Notes: a model not told the origin generated them from the sequence alone. Shown: positions 1 to 11,221, counted from the first letter of the stretch. The stretch is DNA of 64,000 nucleotides from Caballeronia sp. SL2Y3 (GCF_022879575.1 NZ_CP084261.1:62001-126000); one strand, 5' to 3'. Numbers and translations are program-made.

Positions 1-333
1 CTGGCCGCGCACGCCGAGACCATCGAAGCACGCGATGATTCGAGCGGCTTCGCGCCCGCGCCGGTGGACACCACGTTCAAGGTGAGCTTCGCCAAGAGCC
101 GGCGCGAGATCGAATGCGGCAGCACGCAGCATGTGCTCGACGCCGCGAAGAAAGCGGGCGTGCGCCTGCCGTCGTCGTGTACGCAGGGCATGTGCGGCAC
201 GTGCAAGGTGAAGCTCGTCTCCGGCGAAGTATCGATGAAACATGCGGGCGGCATCCGTCAGCGCGAGATCGATCAGGGCATGGTGCTGCTGTGTTGCAGC
301 ACGCCGCTCACCGATCTCGTCGTCGATAAATAA
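1..333 (+). CDS. gbcB: Glycine-betaine demethylase reductase subunit, C-terminal ferredoxin domain (5' end outside window)
   Basis: The frame is open from base 1 to the TAA at 331-333, so only the last 110 residues are visible. They contain a plant-type 2Fe-2S ferredoxin domain with the cysteine pattern C-x4-C-x2-C (within SSCTQGMCGTC) and a distal Cys in LLCCS. Oxidoreductases of the GbcB type end with this domain after FAD and NAD-binding domains, and pass electrons from NAD(P)H to the Rieske oxygenase GbcA that demethylates glycine betaine. The domain is seen directly. The specific name is inferred from the next two genes on the right, a betaine-type binding protein and formyl-THF deformylase, which fit betaine catabolism. 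Another vanillate-reductase-like enzyme cannot be excluded without the N-terminal part. Confidence 0.7.
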   Translation: MAAHAETIEARDDSSGFAPAPVDTTFKVSFAKSRREIECGSTQHVLDAAKKAGVRLPSSCTQGMCGTCKVKLVSGEVSMKHAGGIRQREIDQGMVLLCCSTPLTDLVVDK

Positions 334-433
334 CGCGTCGCTTCTGGACAACTGCGTGTCGTAAAAGTGCGTTACGTCGCAATTCTGGCTGGCGATTCTG
401 CATACACGGCGTGGGGCCGCAAAGGGGAAAGCA

Positions 434-1288
434 ATGAAAGCGATGAGAAGACTGTTCGTGCTGGGCGCGATGAGCGCGGCCCTCGCAGCGAGCATGGGTG
501 CGCTCGCCGATGAGAAGCCGACCATCAAGATCGGCTACGTCGAAGGATGGGACGATAGCGTGGCGACGTCGAACGTGGCGGCGCGCATCATCGAAAAACG
601 GCTCGGCTATCAGGTGCAACTGGTGCCGGTCGCGGCGGGCGTGATGTGGCAGGGCGTGGCGCGGGGCGACCTCGACGCGACGCTGTCCGCATGGCTGCCT
701 GTGACGCACGGCGCTTACTGGAACAACTTCAAGTCCAAGGTCGTGAATCTCGGACCGAACTTCAATGACGCGAAGATCGGCCTGATCGTGCCGGAAAACG
801 CGGACGTATCGAGCCTGTCCGACCTCGAAGCGAAGAAGGCGGAGTTCGATTCGCGCATCGTCGGCATCGACGCGGGCGCGGGCGTCATGCAGAAGACGAG
901 CGAAGCGATCAAGGCCTACAGCCTCGATTACCGGCTCATGCCGAGTTCCGGCAGCGCGATGACGGCGGAACTTGCGCGCTCGGAAGCGGCCAAGAAGCCG
1001 ATCATCGTGACCGGCTGGAAGCCGCACTGGATGTTCGCGAAGTACAAGCTGAAGTTCCTCGAAGATCCGAAGAAGGTCTTCGGCGAGGCGGAGCATGTCG
1101 ATAGCGTGGTCAATCCCGAGCTTGAGAAGAAGGCGCCGCCTGTCGTCGCGTTCCTCAAGAAATTCCAGTGGAAGCCGGGCGAAATCGACAGCGTGATGCT
1201 CGCGACGCAGAACGGCGAAAAGCCGGCTGCTGCCGCGGACGCATGGATCAGCGCACACGGCGATCGCGTGGATAGCTGGGTGAAGTAA
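434..1288 (+). CDS. Glycine betaine/choline-type ABC transporter substrate-binding protein (OpuAC family)
   Basis: The 284-residue protein begins with a cleavable signal peptide (MKAMRRLFVLGAMSAALAAS, cleavage near residue 25 at ALA-DE). The mature part starts KIGYVEGWDDSVATSN, typical of the OpuAC fold that cages quaternary ammonium compounds with aromatic residues. It should deliver betaine, choline or a related osmolyte to an inner-membrane ABC importer. No permease or ATPase gene is adjacent, so this is an orphan binding protein that must work with a distant transporter. The ATG at 434 follows the purine-rich stretch AAGGGGAAAGCA. Position between the betaine-demethylase reductase and purU supports a role in betaine uptake for catabolism. 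A clear terminator follows. Exact ligand is not established. Confidence 0.85.
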   Translation: MKAMRRLFVLGAMSAALAASMGALADEKPTIKIGYVEGWDDSVATSNVAARIIEKRLGYQVQLVPVAAGVMWQGVARGDLDATLSAWLPVTHGAYWNNFKSKVVNLGPNFNDAKIGLIVPENADVSSLSDLEAKKAEFDSRIVGIDAGAGVMQKTSEAIKAYSLDYRLMPSSGSAMTAELARSEAAKKPIIVTGWKPHWMFAKYKLKFLEDPKKVFGEAEHVDSVVNPELEKKAPPVVAFLKKFQWKPGEIDSVMLATQNGEKPAAAADAWISAHGDRVDSWVK

Positions 1289-1309
1289 GCGTTAGGCAGC
1301 ACCCGTGAG

Positions 1310-1337
1310 AAAGCGCCGCTCGTCAGCGGCGCTTTTT
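1310..1337 (+). terminator. Rho-independent terminator
   Basis: The arms AAAGCGCCGCT (1310-1320) and AGCGGCGCTTT pair perfectly around a CGTC loop and run into five T residues on the plus strand. It ends the binding-protein transcript and separates it from convergent purU. The minus-strand side has no good T tract, so it is mainly a plus-strand terminator. Confidence 0.85.
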
Positions 1338-1349
1338 GCATTTAAGGCG

Positions 1350-2225
1350 TCAGCGCAGCACGACGGTCCTCTCGCCGTTGATAAACACGCGCCGCTCGAC
1401 GAACGCCTTCACGGCACGCGCAAGCGTGATGCATTCCACATCGCGTCCGGTCGCGAGCAGACGCTCCGGGCTATACGCGTGATCGACGCGCTCCACTTCC
1501 TGTTCGATGATCGGGCCTTCGTCGAGATCGTCGGTGACGAAGTGCGCGGTCGCGCCGATGAGTTTCACGCCGCGCGCATGCGCTTGATGATACGGCTTCG
1601 CGCCCTTGAAGCCGGGCAGAAACGAGTGATGGATGTTGATCGCGCGGCCCGCGAGCTTGCGGCTGGTATCGGCCGAGAGAATCTGCATGTAGCGCGCGAG
1701 AATCAGCAACTCGGCGCCCGATGTCTCGAAGAGATCGAGCACGCGCGCTTCCTGTTGCGGCTTGGTGTCGGCCGTGATCGGCAGATGATGAAACGGCAGG
1801 CCGTGCTGCGCGGCGAGCGGCGCGAGGTCCGTATGATTCGAAGCGATGCCCACGATATCCATCTTGAGTTCGCCCATGCGCCAGCGGAACAGCAGGTCCG
1901 CGAGGCAGTGTTCGAGCTTCGACACCATGATGAGCACCTTGGGCCGCACGGCGAGATCGTGCATGGCCCACGTCATCGAAAAGCGCGTGGCGATGGGCGC
2001 GAATTCGCGTTGCAGCATCGCGAGGTCCAGCGTGTCGTCGCGGCGCGCGGCATGGAAGACGCAGCGCACGAAGAAGCGTTCGCTCAGATCGTCGTCGAAG
2101 ACGCTGAGTTCGTCGATATAGCCGTGGTGGTGCTCCAGAAAGCCGACTATCGCGGCTACCTGACCCGCCGCGCTCGGGCACGCGACGGTGAGCACCAGTT
2201 GATTGAGGCGAGGTTGCGCTGACAT
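1350..2225 (-). CDS. purU: Formyltetrahydrofolate deformylase
   Basis: The 291-residue protein has an N-terminal ACT domain (about residues 8-85, LVLTVACPSAAGQVAAIVGF) and a C-terminal formyltransferase-fold domain. The hydrolase signature is present: NIHHSFLPGFKGAKPYHQA, followed by HFVTDDLDEGPII, giving the Asn-His-Asp catalytic set. It hydrolyses 10-formyl-THF to formate and THF and so rebalances one-carbon pools. Start is set at 2225 because GTGGAGCAC lies just upstream; a longer frame to 2261 lacks support. In Burkholderiales and pseudomonads purU often sits with betaine and sarcosine catabolism genes, where demethylation generates one-carbon units, and this matches the neighbours on the left. 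Confidence 0.93.
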   Translation of the reverse strand: MSAQPRLNQLVLTVACPSAAGQVAAIVGFLEHHHGYIDELSVFDDDLSERFFVRCVFHAARRDDTLDLAMLQREFAPIATRFSMTWAMHDLAVRPKVLIMVSKLEHCLADLLFRWRMGELKMDIVGIASNHTDLAPLAAQHGLPFHHLPITADTKPQQEARVLDLFETSGAELLILARYMQILSADTSRKLAGRAINIHHSFLPGFKGAKPYHQAHARGVKLIGATAHFVTDDLDEGPIIEQEVERVDHAYSPERLLATGRDVECITLARAVKAFVERRVFINGERTVVLR

Positions 2226-2342
2226 GCGTGCTCCACGTTCGTGAGAAGGCGTCGCCCGCAATCGGGCGAGCGTCTCGCTAGTAGAGCAAATGGAGCGGCG
2301 CGCGCGATAGAAGCGTTACGCCGTCGCGCTGGTATGAAAGCG

Positions 2343-3662
2343 TCAGCCCGCTTGCAGGCTCACGCGTTCTTGCGCGGACATCAGCATGGCGCGCATTGGC
2401 GATTGAATGGCGACGAAGTGAACCATCAAGCTCGACGGCTGCTGGAAGTACCACGGCGTGTTCAGGCTCACGCAGTCGTGGCCGCTCTTGAGCGTCCAGC
2501 CGAGCCGCTCGCGCAGCAGATTCGCGATGATCGTCTGATCGCCGCCGTTCGCGTACGTGCTCGACTTATCCGGCGCGGCGCTCACGTGCCGATAGATTTC
2601 ATCGACGAAAGCCGCGTTCTCCGCCGTGCGCCTGAAGCCGAGCACGCCCGCGTTGATGACCCACGGACCGATGTCGTGCGCGGCGAGAATGTCACGCTCC
2701 ACGAGCAGCGGTTCGAGCGGCTTCTTCTGGTTGACGAACAGAATGTCGGCATCGATCCAGATCATCCATTCGTGATGCGGCAAGTGCTTGCGCAGGAACC
2801 AGGGCTTGAGCCAAGTGCCGGTGCTGCCGGGATCGGCGTCGGCGGGCGTGTCGCGATAGACGTAGAGCGTGTAGCCGTGGCGCTCGCAATAGCGCCGCAT
2901 GTTCTGCTCCGCGATAGCGCCGTAGTTGCGCACGTTCGCCGTGTAATACGTCACAAGGGCAATGGGCCGGCCAGGATTGAAGACGCTGAAGGGCTCCGCG
3001 GGCGCGTACGCCGCATGCCGGGAGAAGTCCAGAAGACGCACGCCTTTCTGCTGGCAATCGTTGATGTGCTCGGCGAGCGCGTCGCGGAACGACGCATGGA
3101 TGAACCCGTACATCTCCTGTTCCCACATGACGATGGTCCACAGATTGGCGTGGTTCGCCCAGACGGGTTCGAAGCGCGGATTGCAGAACATGGCGCACAT
3201 GATCCCGCCGCGCTCGCCGTGCGGCTCGATGTAGTCGAGCGGGGAGAGAAGCTGGATTTCGTCGTCGGTCGCGCCGCAGATCTTGCACTGCTCGATGCAG
3301 TGAACGATGAAATCGCGGATGGGCTGCGTATTGCGCCACACGTGCAGCGCGGTTTGTTCCTTGCCGGTGTTGCCGCCGAGCGCGGGCAGAAGATGCTGAC
3401 GGCCATCGGCCATGGGTTCCACCGGATGCATGTTCAAAACGAGGCAGTCTTCGCTGAAGCAGACGAGCAGCGCATGCTCGGGCATCTGCCGGAGGTGATG
3501 CAGCACCGTTTCGTACTTCAGCAGAAGGCGTTGCGCTCTGGATTCGATCCCGACCAGCGAGATGGTCTCGTGCTCGTAGCCCAGTTGCGCGCAATAGTGC
3601 TTGTGATTGACGAGAACTGCGGGTGCGTCGACTCGGAGAAAGCTCAGGCAGCGGGTAGTCAT
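2343..3662 (-). CDS. GT34-like (GMA12/MNN10) glycosyltransferase
   Basis: The protein has 439 residues. The C-terminal half (from about residue 230, PIALVTYYTANVRNYGAIAE) carries the glycosyltransferase core: HEWMIWIDADILFVN holds the metal-binding DxD-type motif, followed by INAGVLGFRRT and a YANGGDQTIIANLL segment, as in galactosyl/mannosyl transferases of the GMA12/MNN10 family. The N-terminal about 220 residues resemble a second, degenerate glycosyltransferase-like region. No signal peptide or membrane segment is evident, so a cytoplasmic enzyme is expected. Acceptor and donor are unknown and no other glycan genes are adjacent. The ATG at 3662 has no strong ribosome site; a TTG at 3680 is an alternative. 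Confidence 0.72.
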   Translation of the reverse strand: MTTRCLSFLRVDAPAVLVNHKHYCAQLGYEHETISLVGIESRAQRLLLKYETVLHHLRQMPEHALLVCFSEDCLVLNMHPVEPMADGRQHLLPALGGNTGKEQTALHVWRNTQPIRDFIVHCIEQCKICGATDDEIQLLSPLDYIEPHGERGGIMCAMFCNPRFEPVWANHANLWTIVMWEQEMYGFIHASFRDALAEHINDCQQKGVRLLDFSRHAAYAPAEPFSVFNPGRPIALVTYYTANVRNYGAIAEQNMRRYCERHGYTLYVYRDTPADADPGSTGTWLKPWFLRKHLPHHEWMIWIDADILFVNQKKPLEPLLVERDILAAHDIGPWVINAGVLGFRRTAENAAFVDEIYRHVSAAPDKSSTYANGGDQTIIANLLRERLGWTLKSGHDCVSLNTPWYFQQPSSLMVHFVAIQSPMRAMLMSAQERVSLQAG

Positions 3663-3857
3663 AGGTCGTACTGGAAACAATGCGGACGTTGCGTGATTGC
3701 GATTTTTTACACTTTTCGAAGTATGAGGAGCGCGCGCGCAGAGCGGTATCGGGCATGTCTGAAATCGAAGAAATTCGATGGACGCGCCGCGTAGGCAAAG
3801 AGGGAGGGTCCCGGTCGAGGCATGTCGCGTGGAGTGCCACGCGCCGTCATCGACGGC

Positions 3858-6800
3858 TCACATGTTCGACAACACCTGCGCGAGCGCCATTGCGACGGTT
3901 GCCAGATGCGGCTCGACGACGAGGTCGTGATGCCGTCCCTCCACCTGCATGATGCGCAGGCCCTGTTTCGCGACGCGCTGCCACACCGGCAGCGGATCGC
4001 CGCGATCGTCCTGCATGATCGACGCGCGCACGTAGACGATCGGGCCGCCCAGATAACGGCGCGGCTTGTAGGTCGTCATCGCCACGCGCATGGATTCGCG
4101 CACGAGCATCAGCGGCGGCGGCAGGCTGCGCGTTTCGGGGCCGGGCCGCTGCGCCGTCTTGCCGAGCCGCATGCGGACGTGGTCCGTGAGCGCGAGCGCC
4201 TTGCCGCGCACGTACCGCACGCGCGAGCGCGCATCGAGCGAGCGGAATTCCCGCATGCGATACGCGAGCATGGCGACCTGATAGCGCGCCCACGCCGAAA
4301 GCGGCAGACAACGTTCGTGCACGTAGGTATCGAGCAGACAGAGCATTTCGATCTGCTCGCCCGCCTTTACGAGCTGCTGCGCGATCTCCAGCGCGACCAG
4401 TCCGCCGAACGAATAGCCGACGAGCGCATATGGGCCGGTCGGCTGCACGCCGCGCATGCGCAGCACGTAAGCGCGCGCCATGTCCTCGACGCTGCGCTGC
4501 GGCGTTTCATCGCCATCCAGCCCTTGCGCCTGCAGCCCGTAGATGGGCCGCTCGCTTTGTAGCGTAGCCGCGAGCGTCAGGCACTCCATGACCGATCCCG
4601 TGATGCTATGGACCATGAAGAGCGGCCGGCCGCGGCCCGCGCGCATCTGCACGAGCGTCGAGTTGGCGGCGCTCGTGCCCTGGTCGGAAACGATTGCGCC
4701 GGCGAGCCGCGCAATCGTTGGCGCGACGATCAACGTGGCAATCGGCAGGGTGCGACCGGTCGTCCGCCGGATATCGGCGAGCATGCGGGCCGCCAGCAGC
4801 GAGTGTCCGCCGAGTTCGAAAAAGTTGTCTTCCCGGCCGATCGGCGCGAAGTTGAAGTACCGCTCCCAGAGCGCGCATAGATACGCTTCGACACTCTCCG
4901 CCGATCCCCCCGGCACGGGCAGCTCACCCGTCTGCCGCGCGAGCAGCGGGTGCTCGCGAATGCCGTCGAGACAGCCGGGATTCGCGAGCGACGACACGTT
5001 GCGCGCGGGCAGCCCGTTGACGGCATCGCGGGCGGCGGCCTCCGACGGCTTGCCGTTGTGCGTGACCGGCAGGCCGTCGACCTGCACGATCACGTCGGGC
5101 ACGAGCGCGGCGGAGCCTTGCCGCATGATCTCGCGTCGCATGCGCACGGCGAGCGTCGCATTCAGATGCGCGCCGGGCCGCAGCACGATGAGCAGCACGA
5201 TCCGCTGGCCGCTCTCGCCCGCGCGCGCACCCGTTTGCGCCACGGCCATCGCCTGACAGACTTCGGGAATGTCGCTGAGGATGCGATAGATCTCCCCGGG
5301 ACTCACGTTGATGCCGCGAACATTGAGCACGCCGTCGCTGCGGCCATGCAGACGCGCGGAGCCTTCGGGCGAGAATTCGATTACATCGCCGTGCGTCCAG
5401 ACGCCTTCGTTCTGCGAAAAATATGCGCTGTGAAAGCGCAAGCCCTCGTCGTCGCCGAAGAAGCCGAGCGGCCGCGACGGAAACGGATTCGTGCAGACGA
5501 GCTCGCCCGGCAGCGCCGAGGGCGCGCCATGATCGAACGCCTGCACGTCGAGGCCGAGGCTCTTGCACTGAGCCTCGCCCGCGAACACGGGCAGATTCGG
5601 ATTACCCAGCACGAAGCAGCCGAGGATATCGGTGCCGCCCGAGATCGACTGAAGCTGCAACGGCTTCACATGCCGATGAACCCAGTGGAACTGCGAATCG
5701 AACAGCACGGCGCCGGTCGACATCATCGCGCGCAGCGCAGACAGGTCGAACTGCGCGGCCGGTTCCAGACCCGCGTCCTCGCTCATCTTCAGATAAGCGG
5801 GACTGGTGCCGAACACCGTGACGTGCTCGTTCGCCACGATGCGCCAGAGCGTATCCACCGCCGCGACGGGCCCGTCGTACGTCACGATCTGCACGCCCGA
5901 TGCGAGCGCCGACAACTGCCAGTTCCACATCATCCACGAGCAGCTCGTGAAGAAGAACAGCTTGTCGCCGGGGCGGAGGTCGCTATGCAGGCGGTGCTCC
6001 TTCACATGCTCGATGAGCGTCCCGCCCGCGCCGTGCACGATGCATTTCGGCTTGCCGGTAGTGCCCGACGAAAACATGATGAAGAGCGGATGCGCGAACG
6101 GGAAGCGCTGCCACGCGAATCGGGCGGCGTCGCCTTGCAGGATCAGCTCGCGCAAGGCGTGCTGACGCGTGCCGATGCCGGTCGGCAGCGGCGTGTCGTC
6201 GAGACACACGATATCCGTGAGCGACGGCAGTTCGGCCGCGACCGCCGCGACGTGCGCGCTGAGCGAGCCGGCCGTATCGAACGAACGCGGCATGGTATGC
6301 GCGATCAACATGCGCGGCGCGAGCGGCGCGAAGCGGTCGACGATGGATTGCACGCCATTCTCGGGCGCGGCCGTGGAGAGCGTCGCGCCGAGCGCGGTGA
6401 CGGCGAGCGCGGCGGCGATCGCGTCGGCGTCGTTGCGCATGATCGCGACGACGCGGTCGCCCGGTCCGAGCCCCAGTTCGCGCAGGGCCTGCGCAAGCCG
6501 CATGACGCGTTCGCGCAATTCGCCGCGCGTATAGGCGACGCGGCCGCCATCGGCATAACAGGAAGCGAGCGCGGGGGCGTCGTTGGACGCAATGCCCGGA
6601 TTCAGCAGGTTCTCGGCATAGTTCAACTGCACATGCGGGAAGAAGCGCGCGGTCTCACAGCGATCGCCGATGCAAACCGGGTCAGTGTTGCCCGACCATT
6701 CCAGCCCTTGCGCGGATTGCAGAAAGTATTGCCAGAAGCGGCGGAATTCGCGGGCGCTGTAGGCGTGCAATGACGGGTAATCGGCGAAATGCTCGCCTGT

Positions 6801-6926
6801 CAGTGCTTCGAAGCCTTCGGTGAAGCGCGTCATGCTGGAGCGCGCGATACGCTCCGCGTCCGGCTGAAACAGGGATGGGCGCGAGCCCGCACGCGCACGC
6901 TCGCGCATAGCGTTGTGACGTTGCAT
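3858..6926 (-). CDS. Acetoacetyl-CoA-synthetase-type adenylation / carrier / thioesterase fusion (A-T-TE)
   Basis: This 1022-residue protein has three domains. Residues 1-640 are an ANL-superfamily adenylation domain that follows acetoacetyl-CoA synthetase in its N-terminus (SSMTRFTEGFE) and core: SSGTTGKPK at 286-294, THGD at 511, GRSDGVLNVRG at 528 and the catalytic Lys in HNGKPSE near 626. Residues about 675-745 are a phosphopantetheine carrier domain (ELGGHSLLAAR, Ser709). Residues about 765-1022 are a type I thioesterase with GYSFGG (Ser839), LLDTY (Asp866) and a C-terminal His in EGRHHDLVVEPH. The layout is that of one-module NRPS-like synthetases that activate a keto acid, load it on the carrier and condense or cyclise and release it. 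The substrate is unknown. No PPTase or tailoring genes lie beside it. The start at 6926 is provisional; ATG 6911 is possible. Confidence 0.85.
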   Translation of the reverse strand: MQRHNAMRERARAGSRPSLFQPDAERIARSSMTRFTEGFEALTGEHFADYPSLHAYSAREFRRFWQYFLQSAQGLEWSGNTDPVCIGDRCETARFFPHVQLNYAENLLNPGIASNDAPALASCYADGGRVAYTRGELRERVMRLAQALRELGLGPGDRVVAIMRNDADAIAAALAVTALGATLSTAAPENGVQSIVDRFAPLAPRMLIAHTMPRSFDTAGSLSAHVAAVAAELPSLTDIVCLDDTPLPTGIGTRQHALRELILQGDAARFAWQRFPFAHPLFIMFSSGTTGKPKCIVHGAGGTLIEHVKEHRLHSDLRPGDKLFFFTSCSWMMWNWQLSALASGVQIVTYDGPVAAVDTLWRIVANEHVTVFGTSPAYLKMSEDAGLEPAAQFDLSALRAMMSTGAVLFDSQFHWVHRHVKPLQLQSISGGTDILGCFVLGNPNLPVFAGEAQCKSLGLDVQAFDHGAPSALPGELVCTNPFPSRPLGFFGDDEGLRFHSAYFSQNEGVWTHGDVIEFSPEGSARLHGRSDGVLNVRGINVSPGEIYRILSDIPEVCQAMAVAQTGARAGESGQRIVLLIVLRPGAHLNATLAVRMRREIMRQGSAALVPDVIVQVDGLPVTHNGKPSEAAARDAVNGLPARNVSSLANPGCLDGIREHPLLARQTGELPVPGGSAESVEAYLCALWERYFNFAPIGREDNFFELGGHSLLAARMLADIRRTTGRTLPIATLIVAPTIARLAGAIVSDQGTSAANSTLVQMRAGRGRPLFMVHSITGSVMECLTLAATLQSERPIYGLQAQGLDGDETPQRSVEDMARAYVLRMRGVQPTGPYALVGYSFGGLVALEIAQQLVKAGEQIEMLCLLDTYVHERCLPLSAWARYQVAMLAYRMREFRSLDARSRVRYVRGKALALTDHVRMRLGKTAQRPGPETRSLPPPLMLVRESMRVAMTTYKPRRYLGGPIVYVRASIMQDDRGDPLPVWQRVAKQGLRIMQVEGRHHDLVVEPHLATVAMALAQVLSNM

Positions 6927-7269
6927 GTTGCGACGGACCTGTAATCTGCGCTGCGTGATTGAATGCTTATTTGTTCAGCGGCCGGCTCCGAAAATCTCTC
7001 AGTTTCCGGTACAGCGCCTTGCCGCCGGTCAGGGGTGTGAAGTCAGAGTACCGCGAGCGAAATCGCCGCAATGTGCGACCACGCACAAACGGGCATCCGT
7101 GTTTTTCCGTCTATCGAGCGGTCCGTGGCGGGTGCTTTCTCGTCGCGACGTTGCCTCGGGCAGGATGAGAAACATTTCGGAATTCAAAATGCTTGCCACG
7201 GTGCGCGTTGATCACTGCCATGTGGCAGCGTGGTGAATTCGCGCACCGGGTTGGGCGCTGGGTAGCGTT
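6927..7269. other. Intergenic stretch with no recognised element
   Basis: This 343-bp stretch lies upstream of the A-T-TE gene. It should contain that gene's promoter, but I see no convincing -35/-10 pair, operator or RNA gene. Base composition is somewhat lower in GC than the flanks. The tandem repeat region begins at its right end. Confidence 0.5.
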
Positions 7270-8185
7270 GCGCGGGGCAAGAAGCGCATGCGCTGCCCTC
7301 AAAGAGACTTCTCGCGACGGCGGCAACGTCGCCATCCGCCGCCGCGAACTACTTGGGCACGAAGACGGGCGACATCGGCATGGCGTTAGCGGCGGCATAC
7401 CGCGAGCGCGGAGCGCCATGCGCATTGCAAGGAGCGCATCCAAGCGCGTTCCGGTGCGGCCCCCGAAGAACCGCTTCTCGCGACGGCGGCATCGTCGACA
7501 TCCGCCGCCGCGAACTACTCGGGCAGGTAGACCGGCGACATCGGCATGGCGTTCGCGGCGGGCAATACCGCGAGTTTGGAGCGCCATGCGCGTTGCAAGT
7601 AGAGCATGCAGGCGCGTTGCGGCGCGGCCGCTGAAAGCCGCCTCTCGCGACGCGTGCATCGTCGCATTCGGCGGCCGCGATCTATTCGCGGCGCACAGAC
7701 CGGCGATATAAGCATGGCGTTCCCGGCGGGCAATACCGCGAGCGCGGAGCGCTATGCGCGTTGCAAGTAGAGCATGCAGGCGCGTTGCGGGCGCGGCCGC
7801 TGAAAGCCGCTTCTCGCGACGCGTGCATCGTCGCGAATCGGCGGCCGCGAACTACTTGGGCACGAAGACGGGCGACATCGGCATGGCGTTCGCGGCGGGC
7901 AATACCGCGAGCGCGGAGCGCCATGCGCGTGGCAAGAAGCGCATGCAAGTACGTTCCGACGCTGCTCGGAAAGGCGCCTCTCGCGACGCCGGCATCGTCG
8001 CCATTCCGCGGCCGCGAACTACTCGGGCGCGCAGACCGGCTACATTGGCATGGTGCTCGCGGCGGCAATACCGCGAGCGCAGAGCGCCATGCGCGTGGCA
8101 AGAAGCGCGAGCAAGCAGGTTCCGACGCGGCCCGGAAAGGCGCCTCTCGCGACGGCGGCATCGTCGCCATTCCGCCGCCGCGAAC
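7270..8185. repeat. Non-coding tandem repeat, about 5.5 copies of a 166-171 bp unit
   Basis: Successive copies can be anchored on the motif GCGAACTACT(T/C)GGGC or its variants near 7346, 7512, 7678, 7849 and 8017, with a truncated copy starting near 7270 and an end at about 8185. Other blocks recur in each copy: GACATCGGCATGGCGTT, ATACCGCGAGCGCGGAGCGC, and CTCTCGCGACG with a following GCATCGTCG. Spacing is 166, about 166, 171 and 168 bp, so the reading frame is not kept and the copies are unlikely to code for protein. The array directly follows the stop codon of copA on the minus strand. Copies are diverged, which argues against very recent amplification. Function unknown. Confidence 0.8.
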
Positions 8186-8193
8186 AGCGCTTG

Positions 8194-10476
<2,283 letters not shown>

Positions 10477-10530
10477 GGTGAAACGCTCCGGATCTGGCTG
10501 AACGGGCGCAATTGCCGTTCTCATGCCTCC

Positions 10531-10561
10531 AGTATCGACCTTCCCATGACTGGAAGGTCAA
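10531..10561 (-). promoter_or_regulatory. MerR/CueR-type copper promoter of copA
   Basis: On the minus strand a -35 TTGACC (10556-10561) is separated by 19 bp from a -10 GATACT (10531-10536). The spacer holds a dyad with arms GACCTTCC and GGAAGGTC around 7 bp (10537-10559). A 19-bp spacer and the ACCTTCC-N7-GGAAGGT dyad are the hallmark of promoters activated by CueR/MerR proteins through DNA distortion. It should switch copA on under copper stress. It directly follows the stop codon of the next gene upstream. Confidence 0.9.
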
Positions 10562-10570
10562 GCGCGCTTC

Positions 10571-11221
10571 TCAGCCGCGCGGCGGATCGTTCAGGGTGGC
10601 GGACATGGCGTCGGCGAGCGCGTGCGCCGCGTCGCCGCCGCGCTGACGCAGACCCGCGACCGCGCCCAGGCGGTCGGCATCGGCCTTGTTCTGCGAGAGC
10701 TTGGCCTTGCCGACGAGCCGCGTCACCTCGATCTCGATGCCGACGATCGCGCCCAGCAACTCGTCGATGTAATCGCGCGGCGCGTCGCCCATCTTCCACG
10801 GCGCGGGCTCCGCCGCTTCCATCTTGCGCGTGAGCCGCGCAACGACGCCGCGCACGTAGGCTTCGTCGTCGCGCACGATGATGCGGCCGTGCGCATGCAC
10901 GACGAAATAATTCCAGGTCGGCACCTGCCGATGCGTTTCCTGCTTGCTCGGATAGAAATTCGGCGAGATATACCCGGCTTCGCCCTGAAAGATCACGAGC
11001 ACGTTCTCGCCCCGCGCGACTTCCTTCCAGACCGGATTTGCCCGCGCCACATGCGCCCTCAGGACGCCGTGCTCGCCCGCAGCCGCGTCAAATTCGAACG
11101 GAACGTGGTTTGCGTCCAGCCCGCTCGGGCCGTGCGTGACGAGCGCGCCGAACGGGTTCGCGGCGATCAGCGCGTGAAGCACATCGGCGCGGTTTTCTTC
11201 GAAATGGGCGGGCAGATACAT
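10571..11221 (-). CDS. PaiB-family FMN-binding protein (negative transcriptional regulator family)
   Basis: The protein has 216 residues from the family-typical start MYLPAHFEE. It is a split-barrel flavoprotein of the PaiB family, recognised by NPFGALVTHGPSGLDANHVPF near residues 22-42 and SPNFYPSKQETHRQVPTWNY near residues 90-110, which forms the flavin pocket. Bacillus PaiB affects sporulation and protease genes, but members in proteobacteria are mostly uncharacterised, and oxidoreductase activity is equally possible. The frame is open to 11305, but the family length favours 11221. It ends 10 bp before the copA promoter, and I see no functional link to copper. Confidence 0.85.
   Translation of the reverse strand: MYLPAHFEENRADVLHALIAANPFGALVTHGPSGLDANHVPFEFDAAAGEHGVLRAHVARANPVWKEVARGENVLVIFQGEAGYISPNFYPSKQETHRQVPTWNYFVVHAHGRIIVRDDEAYVRGVVARLTRKMEAAEPAPWKMGDAPRDYIDELLGAIVGIEIEVTRLVGKAKLSQNKADADRLGAVAGLRQRGGDAAHALADAMSATLNDPPRG

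Noticed and set aside
3822..6773. Plus-strand frames of up to 607 codons opposite the A-T-TE gene, and similar long frames opposite copA, DUF748 and gnd
   Set aside because: Shadow frames from high GC at third positions; no domain similarity, and the opposite strand carries clear families.
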